A stretch of 64,000 nt of DNA from CAIVVT01 sp963823095 (GTDB lineage: Bacteria; Acidobacteriota; Terriglobia; Bryobacterales; Bryobacteraceae). The notes under the pieces are model-generated. The model was not told the DNA's origin, did not search any database, and saw only the letters and a list, made by a program, of their open reading frames with translations. The DNA lies in NCBI GenBank assembly GCA_963823095.1, contig CAWGKI010000006.1, positions 554,967-618,966 of the forward strand, given 5' to 3'. Positions 8,444-18,901 of this stretch are shown in pieces. Made by a program: the position numbers and the translations under genes. The stretch's first letter is position 1; each line of letters starts with the position of its first letter.

Positions 8444-9397
8444 TTAACTGCCGAATTCCTCGGCGGCGTACGAGCGGCCCGTGACCAGCGCAACGTAGTC
8501 CGGCCGGTCCGAGATGCTCTGGTGGCGATAGCACCGCAAAAGTTCTCCGTAGTACAGCAGGAAAGCGCCGGGCAATTGGAAAACGTCGCCCGTGAAGCGG
8601 CCTACTCCATTGCGCCCCAGTACGGCCGCCTGGAATCCTCGCAAGGCGGTCTTCGGAGAAAGGAACATGCTCAGCGTACCGCGCGGCAGGCCGAAGGCTC
8701 GGTACAGCGTCCGCCGCGGATCGCCGATGCGGATTACATGCTCCAGACCGTATCTCGAAAAGAACCTGTCGCCTTGCTCGTCGGTTGCCATGTGGACCAA
8801 CACCAGCCGCGTTCCGTTAGCCTCTATCTCCGTGCGCTTGGCAGACAGATCCGCCAGCGCCTCGCGGCAGAACATGCAGCCGGAATGCCGCAGGAACACG
8901 AGCAGGACCGGCGACAGGCGGCTCAGTTCATCCAGGGTGACACCCACATTGGTACGGGTCCGCAGCGCCAGTCCGAGAATCTCCGAGGAAACGCATCGCC
9001 GCCGCCCGAGCGCTGCCTCGTGCGTTGCGATCAGAACCGCGCCCAAGACGACCATCCAAACCACGTCGTTGACGGTCGAAAACAACAGAGCCCGCGGCGG
9101 CAACTGACCCTGCCCGACCAGGAGGAGCGTTCCGGCGAAAACACCGGTCTTGGCCGTGGCCGCGAGAGCCACGACGGCCCAATGCCTGGCGGGATCGGCG
9201 GCTGCGAGCAGCAAGGCTGCCGCACCCAGGGCCGTCGCTCCCACAAGGGCAAACCACGCGGCCGGAGGTTGGACCGGTCCGAAGCCCATCCACGCCTGGA
9301 TAGTGGACGTTTGCAGCGCCGCCGCCACCGCCCAGGCCAGATTATAGAGCCCCGCCGCAACCAGCGCCCGAGAAGTCCAAGGTTTCAAACTGTTCAT
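8444..9397 (-). CDS. Membrane protein fused to a SelL/AhpC-TSA_2-like redox domain
   Basis: I start this 317-residue protein at the ATG at 9397; the longer upstream reading lacks family-like sequence. Residues about 10-130 contain four hydrophobic segments (for example WFALVGATALGAAALLLAAA). From about residue 150 a thioredoxin-fold domain of the PRXL2/SelL type follows. Its active site is FLRHSGCMFCREAL, with a CxxC at Cys174 and Cys177, and the domain ends in the typical SDRPDYVAL. The membrane topology and the partner of the redox centre are unknown; a membrane-anchored thiol peroxidase or reductase is plausible. It is divergent from the lipoprotein gene at 9713. Confidence 0.8.
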   Translation of the reverse strand: MNSLKPWTSRALVAAGLYNLAWAVAAALQTSTIQAWMGFGPVQPPAAWFALVGATALGAAALLLAAADPARHWAVVALAATAKTGVFAGTLLLVGQGQLPPRALLFSTVNDVVWMVVLGAVLIATHEAALGRRRCVSSEILGLALRTRTNVGVTLDELSRLSPVLLVFLRHSGCMFCREALADLSAKRTEIEANGTRLVLVHMATDEQGDRFFSRYGLEHVIRIGDPRRTLYRAFGLPRGTLSMFLSPKTALRGFQAAVLGRNGVGRFTGDVFQLPGAFLLYYGELLRCYRHQSISDRPDYVALVTGRSYAAEEFGS

Positions 9398-9712
9398 GCT
9401 TAGGCCTATCTCAGGATTCCTGACGCTTCGTTGATGATGCAGGAATCCGAGTCGATCTCTGAAATCGCGGGCGGATTTGAACTGGAGCCCAGAACTCGAC
9501 CCCATCGAGATGAGCATAAGAACTGCCCCATCTTTCGAGAGTGGATCGGGCGGCGGAATAGTATGCGCCTGCGATTTCTTCCCAGTCAGACATGAGTTTT
9601 GAGCCAATTGCGGGAGGTGAGGGCGCAAGAGTCCGGTTGCCGGCGCCAAATGCCGGGTCCTCGCGTCGCCGATATACTGGAAGTTCCAGGCCTCGCGACC
9701 TGCCTTCATTCC
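9398..9712. other. Divergent intergenic region
   Basis: This 315-base space separates two divergent starts. A 60-codon minus-strand frame (9411-9593) begins MSDWEEIAGAYYSAARSTLE, but it has no ribosome site and an Arg/Ser-rich tail that looks non-coding. I see no clear promoter or repeat. Confidence 0.3.
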
Positions 9713-10921
9713 ATGTACATTTCCGGCATCGTCCCTTCCAGCAAATGCGCGATTCGTGTCGCCGTTTGCGCGGCTCTACTACTCACCACCCTCATGGCAC
9801 AAGGCTGCGCTCCTCGCGCGTCCGAAAGCAGGCAGCGGCCACAGACTTCAGCCGACGCGCAACGTTGGAACGACATGGCCCGCTTCTTAGGCGGGTTGAA
9901 GGGGCGCCCTGACGGCCCATTCCAGAAGCTGGAAGAGACTCCCTCCTGGAAGTCGTATGCGGCCGAATTCGACGCCAGTTGGAAGCAGCTCGAAATCGAG
10001 CAATTGCAGGCCGTCGATGCTTTCCAGCAGCGCGAACTCGCTCCCCTTCATCCTCGCGGCCAGTTTGTGTTCTATCCGTTCAGCGGTCCGGACGCGTTGT
10101 ACCTGACCAAGTTTTTCCCCGAAGGCAAGACAATGGTCATGGCCGGGCTGGAGCCGGTCGGGAACCTCCGCTCCACGGAGCGTTTCAAGCGGGAAACCCT
10201 TGACCGCGAGCTAGCCGGCTGGAAGCAGTCCGTCTCGACGATATTTGAACGCAGCTTCTTCGTCACCCGCGAAATGGACAGCGAGTTCCATGGCCGCGTG
10301 GCTGACGGGTTGCTGCCCATGCTCCTGATGTTGCTGGAGCGAACCGGGCACAGCGTGGAAGATGTCCAATACGGGCGCCTTTCCGACGCGGGTGAGTTCT
10401 TGCCGGAGCAACAAAGCGAGCAGCCGGTGCGCAAGCACAAGGCAGTGCGAATCCGCCTCCATCGCGGGGACGAGATGACCAGCCGAACCTTGTACTATTT
10501 CGTCACCAATCTCGGCCCGGAGTTTGAAAAGAAACCGGCCTTTTCGCGCTTCCTGGACAGTCTCGGGACACCGGACACGCTGGTGAAGTCGGCATCGTTC
10601 CTGCTGCATTGGGGGATGTGCAGTGGCATGCGCCGCTACATCCTGGACAAGAGCAACCTGATCTTGGAAGACGACACGGGCGTTCCATACAGCTACTTCC
10701 AGAATGAGGCGTGGAAAGTGCAGTTGTATGGCGAGTACAGCGCGCCGGTGAAGCCTTTCAAACGTCTGTATCAGAAGGATCTGGCCGCGGCATTCGAGGA
10801 TCGATCGCGAGTCAAGCCTCTCGGCTTTTCTCTCGGTTACGGCTTCGGCCGCCGCCCGTCGAGCATGATTCTGGCGATTCGCAGTCAGGCGCCGCTGCGC
10901 GCGGCTTCGAGGATCCGATAG
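9713..10921 (+). CDS. Predicted lipoprotein of unknown function
   Basis: The start at 9713 is chosen because the encoded peptide begins with a lipoprotein signal. It has a basic/hydrophobic stretch, then LLLTTLMAQGC with the lipobox cysteine at about residue 31, and a polar Ser/Arg/Gln linker. The 402-residue protein is otherwise globular, without repeats or membrane segments. Recognisable landmarks are FVFYPFSGPDALYLTKFFPE in the middle and KPLGFSLGYGFGRRPSSMIL near the end. I do not recognise a characterised family. It is likely attached to the outer face of the inner membrane or to the outer membrane. A perfect 12-bp hairpin follows the stop. Confidence 0.75.
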   Translation: MYISGIVPSSKCAIRVAVCAALLLTTLMAQGCAPRASESRQRPQTSADAQRWNDMARFLGGLKGRPDGPFQKLEETPSWKSYAAEFDASWKQLEIEQLQAVDAFQQRELAPLHPRGQFVFYPFSGPDALYLTKFFPEGKTMVMAGLEPVGNLRSTERFKRETLDRELAGWKQSVSTIFERSFFVTREMDSEFHGRVADGLLPMLLMLLERTGHSVEDVQYGRLSDAGEFLPEQQSEQPVRKHKAVRIRLHRGDEMTSRTLYYFVTNLGPEFEKKPAFSRFLDSLGTPDTLVKSASFLLHWGMCSGMRRYILDKSNLILEDDTGVPYSYFQNEAWKVQLYGEYSAPVKPFKRLYQKDLAAAFEDRSRVKPLGFSLGYGFGRRPSSMILAIRSQAPLRAASRIR

Positions 10922-10951
10922 ATTTCCGGTGGAGCACTCGGAGCTTCAGCC

Positions 10952-10985
10952 ACACCCGTAGCCCCTCTACATAGGCTACGGGTGT
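10952..10985 (+). terminator. Hairpin terminator after the lipoprotein gene
   Basis: The arms ACACCCGTAGCC and GGCTACGGGTGT pair perfectly over 12 bp around a 10-base loop, 30 bases after the stop. There is no T-tract, so a terminator role is inferred from position. Confidence 0.55.
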
Positions 10986-11210
10986 AACCGACGATCAGCC
11001 GGATTACGTCCGGCCAAGGCTTTGGCTCTCGATAGGAGGGCAAAAGGAAGAGTCCCTGCTCTCGTTTACTTCGGTCGCAAGTTGACTCTGCTCCAACTGT
11101 ACCCGTACCGCCCGGCCGGCCCAAGCGCAAAGATGCGCAAGATACGCAAGCGCCTGCAGGGTAGTGAGTTCTGCCCGGTTCTGATACGCTGAGTTTTTCA
11201 GAAATGCACG

Positions 11211-12603
11211 ATGCCGGCGTCAACCAATGAGAGTGTCGAGCTTGCAGGTTGGAAGGCGATCGCGAGCTACCTGAGGGTCAGCGTCCGCACGGCCCAGACT
11301 TTCGAGAAGGAGTACGGGCTCCCTGTTCGACGCAAGTTCGGGATCAAGGCTCCAGTTTATGCGTTGGTTTCCGAAGTTGATGAATGGGTAGAGGATCACC
11401 GCGCCGAATTTGACGATTCGTCCGTTCCAGTCGCCGAGCAGCCGTCTACCGGTGATACGCATGAACCGCCGAACCTCCGCAACACAGCGGAAATCCTGGA
11501 TCGTCGCAACCGCAATTTTGGGGGTGGCTTTACTCGCGGCGGCCGTGATCTATGCTGCGTTGCGCCCCAAAGGGCCGCCAGTTGCGCTCGCCGTCCAGAA
11601 TCAACATCTCGTCGCCAGGAATTCCTCGGGACAGGAACTCTGGCGGTTTCGGTTCCCTTCGCTACCCATGCCCGAGTTTTACGTTCCGTGGTATTTCGAA
11701 CATCGCACATGGATCGGGGACCTCGGCGATTCCGGGAAGATCTCGGTACTTTCGCTTTTCCTGCCAGCGGACTTCACGCAGAAGCCGCACCGCCTGTTCT
11801 GCCTCAACGAGTCCGGGCAATTGATCTGGGAGTTCGTGCCGGGCCGAACGGTTACGGATGCGCACGGGTTCGTCATGGCCCCGCCCTACTACGTCCGACA
11901 GATCTGCGTGCTGAAGGGGAGAAGGCCGGAAGATACGCGGATCGCTGTCGCCAGTGTCAACTATGCCGGTCAGGCCGGGCAAATTGCTTTCTTGGATTCT
12001 CGCGGCCGGGTCAGGGGCGAGTACTGGCATCCCGGCCACCTGTCCTATTTAGCTCAGGCCGATATCGACGGGGACGGCCGGGACGAACTCCTGCTCGGTG
12101 GCGCTAACAATGCGGAACACACCGCTACGCTGGTTGTGCTGGACCCGCTCCAGGTCAACGGACTCAGCACCCCAAAATCGGTTTTCGATCCCAGCTTACG
12201 GCTGATGAACATGCCCGAAGCGAAGGAGAAAGCCGTCGTCCTGTTTGCCCGCGGCTGTGTCGGCAGGCAGTCCCCTTATACTCGCATCTCAGCATTGTGG
12301 GTTACGCGCGGCAATATCGTTGCTAACGTAGTGGACAACTTTGACGAGAATAACCTCGCGGTTATCACTTACGAATTCGACCACCGGCTCAATCTCGTGG
12401 CCATGACCCCCATACCGCAGTACTCTCAGGTCCATCGTCAGTTGGAGCAGGCGCACCAACTCGACCATCCGTATGATCAGAAGCGCGAGATGGACGACCT
12501 GCGAAGACGCCTCGTCATCCGTTGGGGTTCCGGTCACGTCGCCGCAGCGGAGCCGGTACCGCAGGGCATTGGCAGGACGTCTCAGCACCGCGCTAACCAG
12601 TAA
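11211..12603 (+). CDS. HTH / transmembrane / FG-GAP protein, split by an apparent frameshift
   Basis: Two frames together make one acidobacterial-type protein. From the ATG at 11211 the first frame gives an excisionase-like helix-turn-helix (GWKAIASYLRVSVRTAQTFE, then GLPVRRK) at residues 13-42. Near 11410-11460 the sensible reading moves to the next frame (+1), which supplies a membrane segment (SWIVATAILGVALLAAAVIY). A long extracytoplasmic part follows, with an FG-GAP/integrin-like calcium loop, DIDGDGRDELLLGG, ending at 12603. Alternatively the ATG at 11461 starts a separate, overlapping gene. A DNA-binding domain tethered to a periplasmic propeller suggests a one-step membrane sensor-regulator. 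The targets are unknown. Confidence 0.72.
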
Positions 12604-12623
12604 CGCCTGATACCGGAACCGGG

Positions 12624-13624
12624 TCAGCGAGTTCTGGCTATCGCGAGCGCTGCCTCAAACAGCTTGTCGCGGCCCGCAATCCCCAGTTCCTCGGCGAGCA
12701 GCGTCGCTTCGTCGAGCTTGGGGAAAACAAGACCGCTTTGGAGCCCGTCAGTGATCGCCACGACGTTCGTCCCTCCCGCGGGCCGCTCCAGGCGGACGTC
12801 GATGCCGGGACCCTTTAATTGAAGAATGCGGATACGCCCTACATTGGCGGGCGGGCCCACGGGATCGGACGAGCCCAGTTCAATCTCAATCGCCGGAAAC
12901 GCCGTGCGCAGCCACGCATCCAGATAGCAGGCAGGCATAGACATCTTCTCGCCGGCCCAGCGGAGGGCGCCCGTACGCGGCGCTGGTGCGTGGCGCAGGA
13001 TTCCGGCCAGCGCTTTGCGCCAGCGCGTGATGCGGCCCCAGGCCAGATCGGCCAGCCTCCATGCGGGCTGAGCAGTGTCCCCCGCTCCCACCGCCAGCGA
13101 GCGAACCGCCGCCAGCGCACTCTCCGGCTCGTCCGCTTCCGAAGTATCGACGATCACGCGTGTAGCCAACGTGAGCACCGGACGCAGCGCGTCGAGTTGC
13201 GCGAGCGCCGTGTGGCGCACCCAGAAGACAACCGGCAAATCCGGCACGGTCAACCCCAGCAACAGCAGTGCAACCTCGCCGAATTGAGCCGCCCCAGCGT
13301 AGATCTCAATCCACTCGCCGCAAATCTGTTGGCGGCGCCCGAACGGCATCCAGCACTGCACCGAGGTGCGCGCCTCCACTGCATCGCGGTGAGGACAAGT
13401 ACGCAGCACAATGGTCCGCGACGGATGCAACTGCATCAGGCCCGAGAGCGTGCCGCCCAATTCCTGCGCGTCGTCGGCTTCGGAGGCCGCGACGATCAAG
13501 GTCATGGCGCAGGCGCGCAACACGCCGGTGCCCTGATTTTGGCCCTGATCATGGCTACTACTCTTGCCGAGCGTGCGCCATGTCTCGTCGAGTTCGTGCA
13601 GCAGCCGTGGTGCTTCTACAGCCA

Positions 13625-13625
<1 letters not shown>
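12624..13625 (-). CDS. opcA: Glucose-6-phosphate dehydrogenase assembly protein OpcA
   Basis: OpcA-type proteins activate or help assemble glucose-6-phosphate dehydrogenase in cyanobacteria and actinobacteria. The 333-residue reading starts at the ATG at 13625, which overlaps the zwf stop as TGATG, so the two are translationally coupled. Family features are the Rossmann-like N-terminal half with TLIVAASEADDAQELGGTLS and LPVVFWVRH, then WRLADLAWGRITRWRKALAG in the middle, and VFPKLDEATLLAEELGIAGR near the end. The upstream extension to 13763 lies antisense-free inside zwf and is rejected. The pairing with zwf makes the assignment secure. Confidence 0.9.
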
Positions 13626-15154
<1,529 letters not shown>

Positions 15155-15617
15155 GGGACAAAGTTAGCATACGGCCAAGAGCTTCCCCCAAACCCACGCG
15201 CCGGTGTGCCTATGTGGTGGCCCGAGGGTGTGGATGTGCGCCATCAGGTGGTCGCGCGCCGTGGCCGACGCCGCACACCTACTCCGCGGATTTCCGGACG
15301 GACGACTGCCTGTGATGCGCCGTTGCAGAGGATATACTGTCCCGGGGCTGCCAGCCACCAAAAGCCAAAAGGGACGTTCATACTCGTACAGATCTAAGCG
15401 GGGGACGGTCATTGAGGATCGTCCCTACCGCGACCTGGATTTTGAGTTTTCTTGGACGAGAGTGCTCTCGGAGTGCCGAGCCGAAATTGGATTTACGCCA
15501 TTGAGATTCCATTAGCCTATTCTTCCCCTCCCTCCCCCCCTACTGAGTAGACCCTCCGCGGATGGTTCGCCAGCCCGGAAGGGCCCAAGGTGGCTAAGCA
15601 GTACTTTAAGGAGATTT
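15155..15617. other. Gene-free stretch between zwf and the Cys-rich gene
   Basis: No coding frame is convincing. A small imperfect hairpin (GGGACGGTC paired with GATCGTCCC, 15403-15427) is the only structure I noticed. A strong AAGGAG site at about 15604 serves the next gene. Confidence 0.3.
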
Positions 15618-15956
15618 ATGACGAAGTGGTGTTTGATGATTGTCCTCAGCGCGATTTCGATTCTTATCATCGGCGGCAAGCCAATCCAAGCTAACGCTGC
15701 CGGAAGCCAGTCGTGCTCTACCTCGTGCTCCGGAACGGCGCACATTTACGCCGGCGATGTCTATTGCGACAGCGGCCAATACACGTACCCGGGCGGAAGC
15801 TGCGGCGGGGGGCTGCCGAGCGGATGTTTATCCGGTGCCGGCGGATGGAACTGTCAGGTAATCAATGCTCGAGCTGCATGCGCAGTCCTGTCACAGGGCA
15901 GTTCGTGCAGTTGTCCACTCCCTGTCTCAAATTGGGCCACTACAAGTTGTCAATAG
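15618..15956 (+). CDS. Small exported cysteine-rich protein, unknown function
   Basis: This 112-residue protein has a strong ribosome site (AAGGAGATTT, then ATG) and a signal peptide (TKWCLMIVLSAISILIIGG, cleavage likely after IQANA). The mature part of about 85 residues carries ten cysteines, an even number that would allow five disulfides. It is rich in Ser, Gly and Thr, with clusters such as SQSCSTSCSG and SSCSCPL. I do not recognise the family. The next gene encodes a membrane-anchored thioredoxin-fold protein, which suggests the cysteines are oxidised, isomerised or otherwise handled by it. Possible alternatives are a structural surface protein or a modified peptide precursor; nothing in the sequence decides between them. 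Confidence 0.75.
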   Translation: MTKWCLMIVLSAISILIIGGKPIQANAAGSQSCSTSCSGTAHIYAGDVYCDSGQYTYPGGSCGGGLPSGCLSGAGGWNCQVINARAACAVLSQGSSCSCPLPVSNWATTSCQ

Positions 15957-15985
15957 TGATACCAATACCTGAAATTGGCGACGCT

Positions 15986-16012
15986 AGCGCGGGCCTCAAC
16001 GAGGCCCGCGCT
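15986..16012 (+). terminator. 12-bp hairpin between the Cys-rich and thioredoxin-like genes
   Basis: AGCGCGGGCCTC and GAGGCCCGCGCT pair perfectly around an AAC loop, 30 bases after the Cys-rich stop. No T-tract follows at once, although a run of six T lies near 16046. It may terminate or attenuate, lowering expression of the downstream genes relative to the small protein. Confidence 0.6.
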
Positions 16013-16068
16013 GTTATAGACAGGAACTGAACGCAGATCGCGATTGTTTTTTAAGAGGTTTTACTACG

Positions 16069-16587
16069 ATGTCGACAGGCAATCGAATCGAGGCAACGGT
16101 GAGGATAGCCGCCAACGCGTCGTTGGCACTCTTGTCGCTTACTCTAACCCTGATACTCGCAAACCTCTACATTCTCCCGCCGGGTGTCTTGCCATTTATA
16201 AACGCCAGTGCGAACCACGAGACACCGAAACTCGACTTGTCCCCGCTTGGTCTGCCGAGCGGAGTGAATATTGTACTGTTCTTGAAAGTCGGATGTCAAT
16301 ACTGTACCAAGAGCGCTCCACTATACAAGCAAATTATCCAACGGGCGAAATCCTCCGATCGGCATGTTATTGCGGTTTCTCCCGACGACAAAGAACAAAT
16401 GCTATCTTATCTAAAGTCTTTGGACATTGCAATCGAAGACGTAAGACAAGTCCAACTGGACCGGCTCGGTGTTACAGGTACACCGACGCTGGTCCTCAGC
16501 AGATCCGGGGCGCCGTCCGCGGTCTGGCGCGGATTGCAGTCGGAATCCAACCAGGCCCAAATCCTGGCGGAGCTATTCCGCCCGTGA
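16069..16587 (+). CDS. Membrane-anchored thioredoxin-fold protein
   Basis: This 172-residue protein has one N-terminal membrane segment (SLALLSLTLTLILANLYILP) and a thioredoxin-like domain on the outer side. The active site is FLKVGCQYCTKSAPLY with Cys76 and Cys79, and the cis-proline region is GVTGTPTLVLS. The CxxC is glutaredoxin-like in surroundings but the overall fold fits periplasmic thioredoxin-like proteins. It would act in thiol-disulfide exchange in the periplasm. It sits about 110 bases after the ten-cysteine exported protein, its likely partner, and is followed by a VWFA-related protein. Confidence 0.8.
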   Translation: MSTGNRIEATVRIAANASLALLSLTLTLILANLYILPPGVLPFINASANHETPKLDLSPLGLPSGVNIVLFLKVGCQYCTKSAPLYKQIIQRAKSSDRHVIAVSPDDKEQMLSYLKSLDIAIEDVRQVQLDRLGVTGTPTLVLSRSGAPSAVWRGLQSESNQAQILAELFRP

Positions 16588-16650
16588 TTCTGCGCACAAT
16601 GACTTAGCTTGGCCCCCTCGGCATGATGTCATATCCTAGTAGATAAACGC

Positions 16651-18702
16651 ATGATACTATCTGGCCGAATCATGTCTGCCGCACTCTCGCTGGCATTAGC
16701 TTCGCAGTCCTTCGGCCGACAATCGCCGGCGATTACATCCGGGACCCAGGAAGTTCTGCTCGATTTGGTAGTGCGCGACAAACACCGACGGTTGCTGCGA
16801 GATCTCCGCGCGGGGGAGGTTGAGGTCCTCGAGGACGGAATACCGCAGCAGATTCGTTCATTTGAATTCGTACGCGCGAAGGGGAGCAAGCTTTTAAATG
16901 GGGAGGCACCGGACAGGTTCGATCCGCTGCATGAGCTAAACATAATCACACTGGTATTTCAGGAAATGAGTAACCAGGGGCGCGTCAATGCCGCCTCCAT
17001 GGCGCGCGAGTTTCTTAGCAATCAGTTCTCTCCGAACACTCTTTTGGGTGCTTATGCCATGAATCGCCAACTGTATTTGCTGCAGCCATTCACGAACCGG
17101 CACGAACTGCTGAACGGAGCCGTCGACACTATCGCCAAAGCCAACTACACACGGTTCGCCCGCATCTCCGCCGAAAACCTCGAATCGCTTAACAAGTCCC
17201 TCTACTGGCCAGGAGACGTCGACCCTGGCGCCCCAACGCTTGACAGCACAAGAAAGAATGACAATTCGGCGGACGACCATTCTCATTGGCAATCGTTCCG
17301 CCTCGGCGACGCCAGTGAGCGCGGTCCGGTAGCCGACCCGGTTGTTCGCCGGCTTCAGCAAAGCATTGAGAAGTTGGAGTCGCTGGTAATGCGCGACGCA
17401 CAATCCTTGTATAGTACGGCGTCTCTTCTCGCGTTGATTCGAGTGTTGGCGGCGGTTCCGGGCCGCAAGACCGTGCTGTTATTCAGCGAAGGCATTTCGC
17501 TAAACGTCTCGGAGCATTCTCTGATCCTGAAGCGCGTCGTCGACGAGGCAAATCGAGCCAATATCGCCTTTTACACTGTAAATACGAATGGCCTACAAAA
17601 CCTCGGCCCGGACGGCCTAGCTCAAGCAAGTTTCGACTGGTTGCCGCTGCGGGAGTTGGCCGAAAGCACCGGCGGTTTCTCTATGGCGGACAGCAACGAC
17701 TTGCGCGCTCCGCTCCGTCGCGTTGTGGAGGACTCGACGTCTCATTATGAACTTTTCTACAAGCCCAAGTCCCAAGATTTCGACGGACGCTTTCGTCGCG
17801 TCGAAGTCCGCATATCCCGTCCAGGCGTGACCTTTCAAAGCAGGGATGGCTACTTCGCGCTGCCATTAATCGCGGGCCAATTGGTGCAATCCTTTGAAAT
17901 TGAGTGTTTGAAGGCACTGAACGAGACCACGCGGCCGCACGCGTTTTCTTTCCGGCGGCGGGCGCTTCGGTTCAACGCCATCGGCGATCAGGCTCAATAC
18001 CAACTTGTGATCGAGATCCCGTCGAGTGTCCCTCGTCTGACGATGCAATCCGGTGGAAATGTCCTGACAGGCGGACTTTCCGTCCTGGCGCTTCTGAAAG
18101 ACGATGCAGGCAAAGTTGTGAACAAAGCGAGCCGCTCTCTTGGGCTGAAAATAGAGCGGGCGGAGCTTGATCGATTCCAACGGCTTCCGCTGACAATCGC
18201 GCTGCCATTTGCGGCTCCGCCCGGGCAATTCACGCTCGAGATAGCCGTTGTCGATCAGAGTTCCCATCAGGCCAGCGCTCAGGTAGTGCCACTCGGCGTA
18301 GGCCCGGTGATTGCGCCCGAAGTGAGCGACATCGCCGTGGTCGGCTCGTTGCTGCATTCGCAGGAGCCCGGCGGGGACGTCCTCGGGTTCGGCGATCAAC
18401 GGGTAGTTCTCTCGCTGCAGGACAGTTTCTCCGCCGGGAAAGTTAAGAATCTCCCGGTGTTTTTTACGGTCTACTGCCCCGGTAGTCAAGCGAGTGTGGA
18501 GGCCCACCTGGAACTGCGTCACGCAGGCCGCGTCGTTACCACGGCTACCCCAACGGCTCAGGTACGCGAGACGCAGGAAGTTGTGTCATTCCTCGCGACT
18601 ATTCCCATTGCCGATTCACCGAAGGGCGCCTACGACCTCGTCGTCACAGCCACGGTTGGTGCCTGGACCGGCGCCAAGACGCTCCGGTTTGAGATCGAAT
18701 AG
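16651..18702 (+). CDS. VWFA-related acidobacterial secreted protein
   Basis: This 683-residue protein has an N-terminal signal (MSAALSLALASQSFGRQ region). It then has the acidobacterial VWFA-related domain: VLLDLVVRDKHRRLLRDLRA, then GEVEVLEDGIPQQI, through LFSEGISLNVS to FYTVNTNGL and a typical end of the module at FDGRFRRVEVRIS. The second half is beta-rich without a family I can name. These proteins are exported and are expanded in Acidobacteria; their role is unknown, and adhesion or protein-protein contact is inferred from the VWA fold. A paralogue lies at 43926. This one is in line with the thioredoxin-like gene, 63 bases downstream of it. Confidence 0.88.
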   Translation: MILSGRIMSAALSLALASQSFGRQSPAITSGTQEVLLDLVVRDKHRRLLRDLRAGEVEVLEDGIPQQIRSFEFVRAKGSKLLNGEAPDRFDPLHELNIITLVFQEMSNQGRVNAASMAREFLSNQFSPNTLLGAYAMNRQLYLLQPFTNRHELLNGAVDTIAKANYTRFARISAENLESLNKSLYWPGDVDPGAPTLDSTRKNDNSADDHSHWQSFRLGDASERGPVADPVVRRLQQSIEKLESLVMRDAQSLYSTASLLALIRVLAAVPGRKTVLLFSEGISLNVSEHSLILKRVVDEANRANIAFYTVNTNGLQNLGPDGLAQASFDWLPLRELAESTGGFSMADSNDLRAPLRRVVEDSTSHYELFYKPKSQDFDGRFRRVEVRISRPGVTFQSRDGYFALPLIAGQLVQSFEIECLKALNETTRPHAFSFRRRALRFNAIGDQAQYQLVIEIPSSVPRLTMQSGGNVLTGGLSVLALLKDDAGKVVNKASRSLGLKIERAELDRFQRLPLTIALPFAAPPGQFTLEIAVVDQSSHQASAQVVPLGVGPVIAPEVSDIAVVGSLLHSQEPGGDVLGFGDQRVVLSLQDSFSAGKVKNLPVFFTVYCPGSQASVEAHLELRHAGRVVTTATPTAQVRETQEVVSFLATIPIADSPKGAYDLVVTATVGAWTGAKTLRFEIE

Positions 18703-18870
18703 ACGAAACATCTCGGTGGTGCTGGCCAGGAATGGAGTCAGCACAGGACTCTGATGCCTTTGTGGGGAAGGGGAGAAGGGACGTCCCCTGGTCCCCGGAT
18801 ATCCGAGTGCCTCGCCGATACCGGTTGCGAACAACGCCGTCAGAATTGCCCGGCGAGCGGCAGACAACAT
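18616..18870 (-). CDS. Short frame with strong ribosome site, perhaps a truncated methyltransferase
   Basis: An AAAGGAGG site lies 7 bases before the ATG at 18870, only about 30 bases after the GH39 stop on the same strand. The 84-codon frame begins with a hydrophobic stretch (LSAARRAILTALFATGIGEA). It then reads VLTPFLASTTEMFRLFDLKP, which resembles the segment just before the SAM-binding motif of small methyltransferases. It then runs antisense into the end of the VWFA gene and loses any pattern. I see it as a possible gene remnant truncated by the convergent gene; chance is not excluded. Confidence 0.3.
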   Translation of the reverse strand: MLSAARRAILTALFATGIGEALGYPGTRGRPFSPSPQRHQSPVLTPFLASTTEMFRLFDLKPERLGAGPGTNRGCDDEVVGALR

Positions 18871-18901
18871 CGGACATCCTCCTTTACGCGATTCAGTTCC
18901 C

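Noticed and set aside
8435..9403. 322-codon plus-strand frame opposite the SelL-like gene
   Set aside because: Gln/Arg/His-rich complement without motifs; the minus frame has the CxxC domain and membrane helices.
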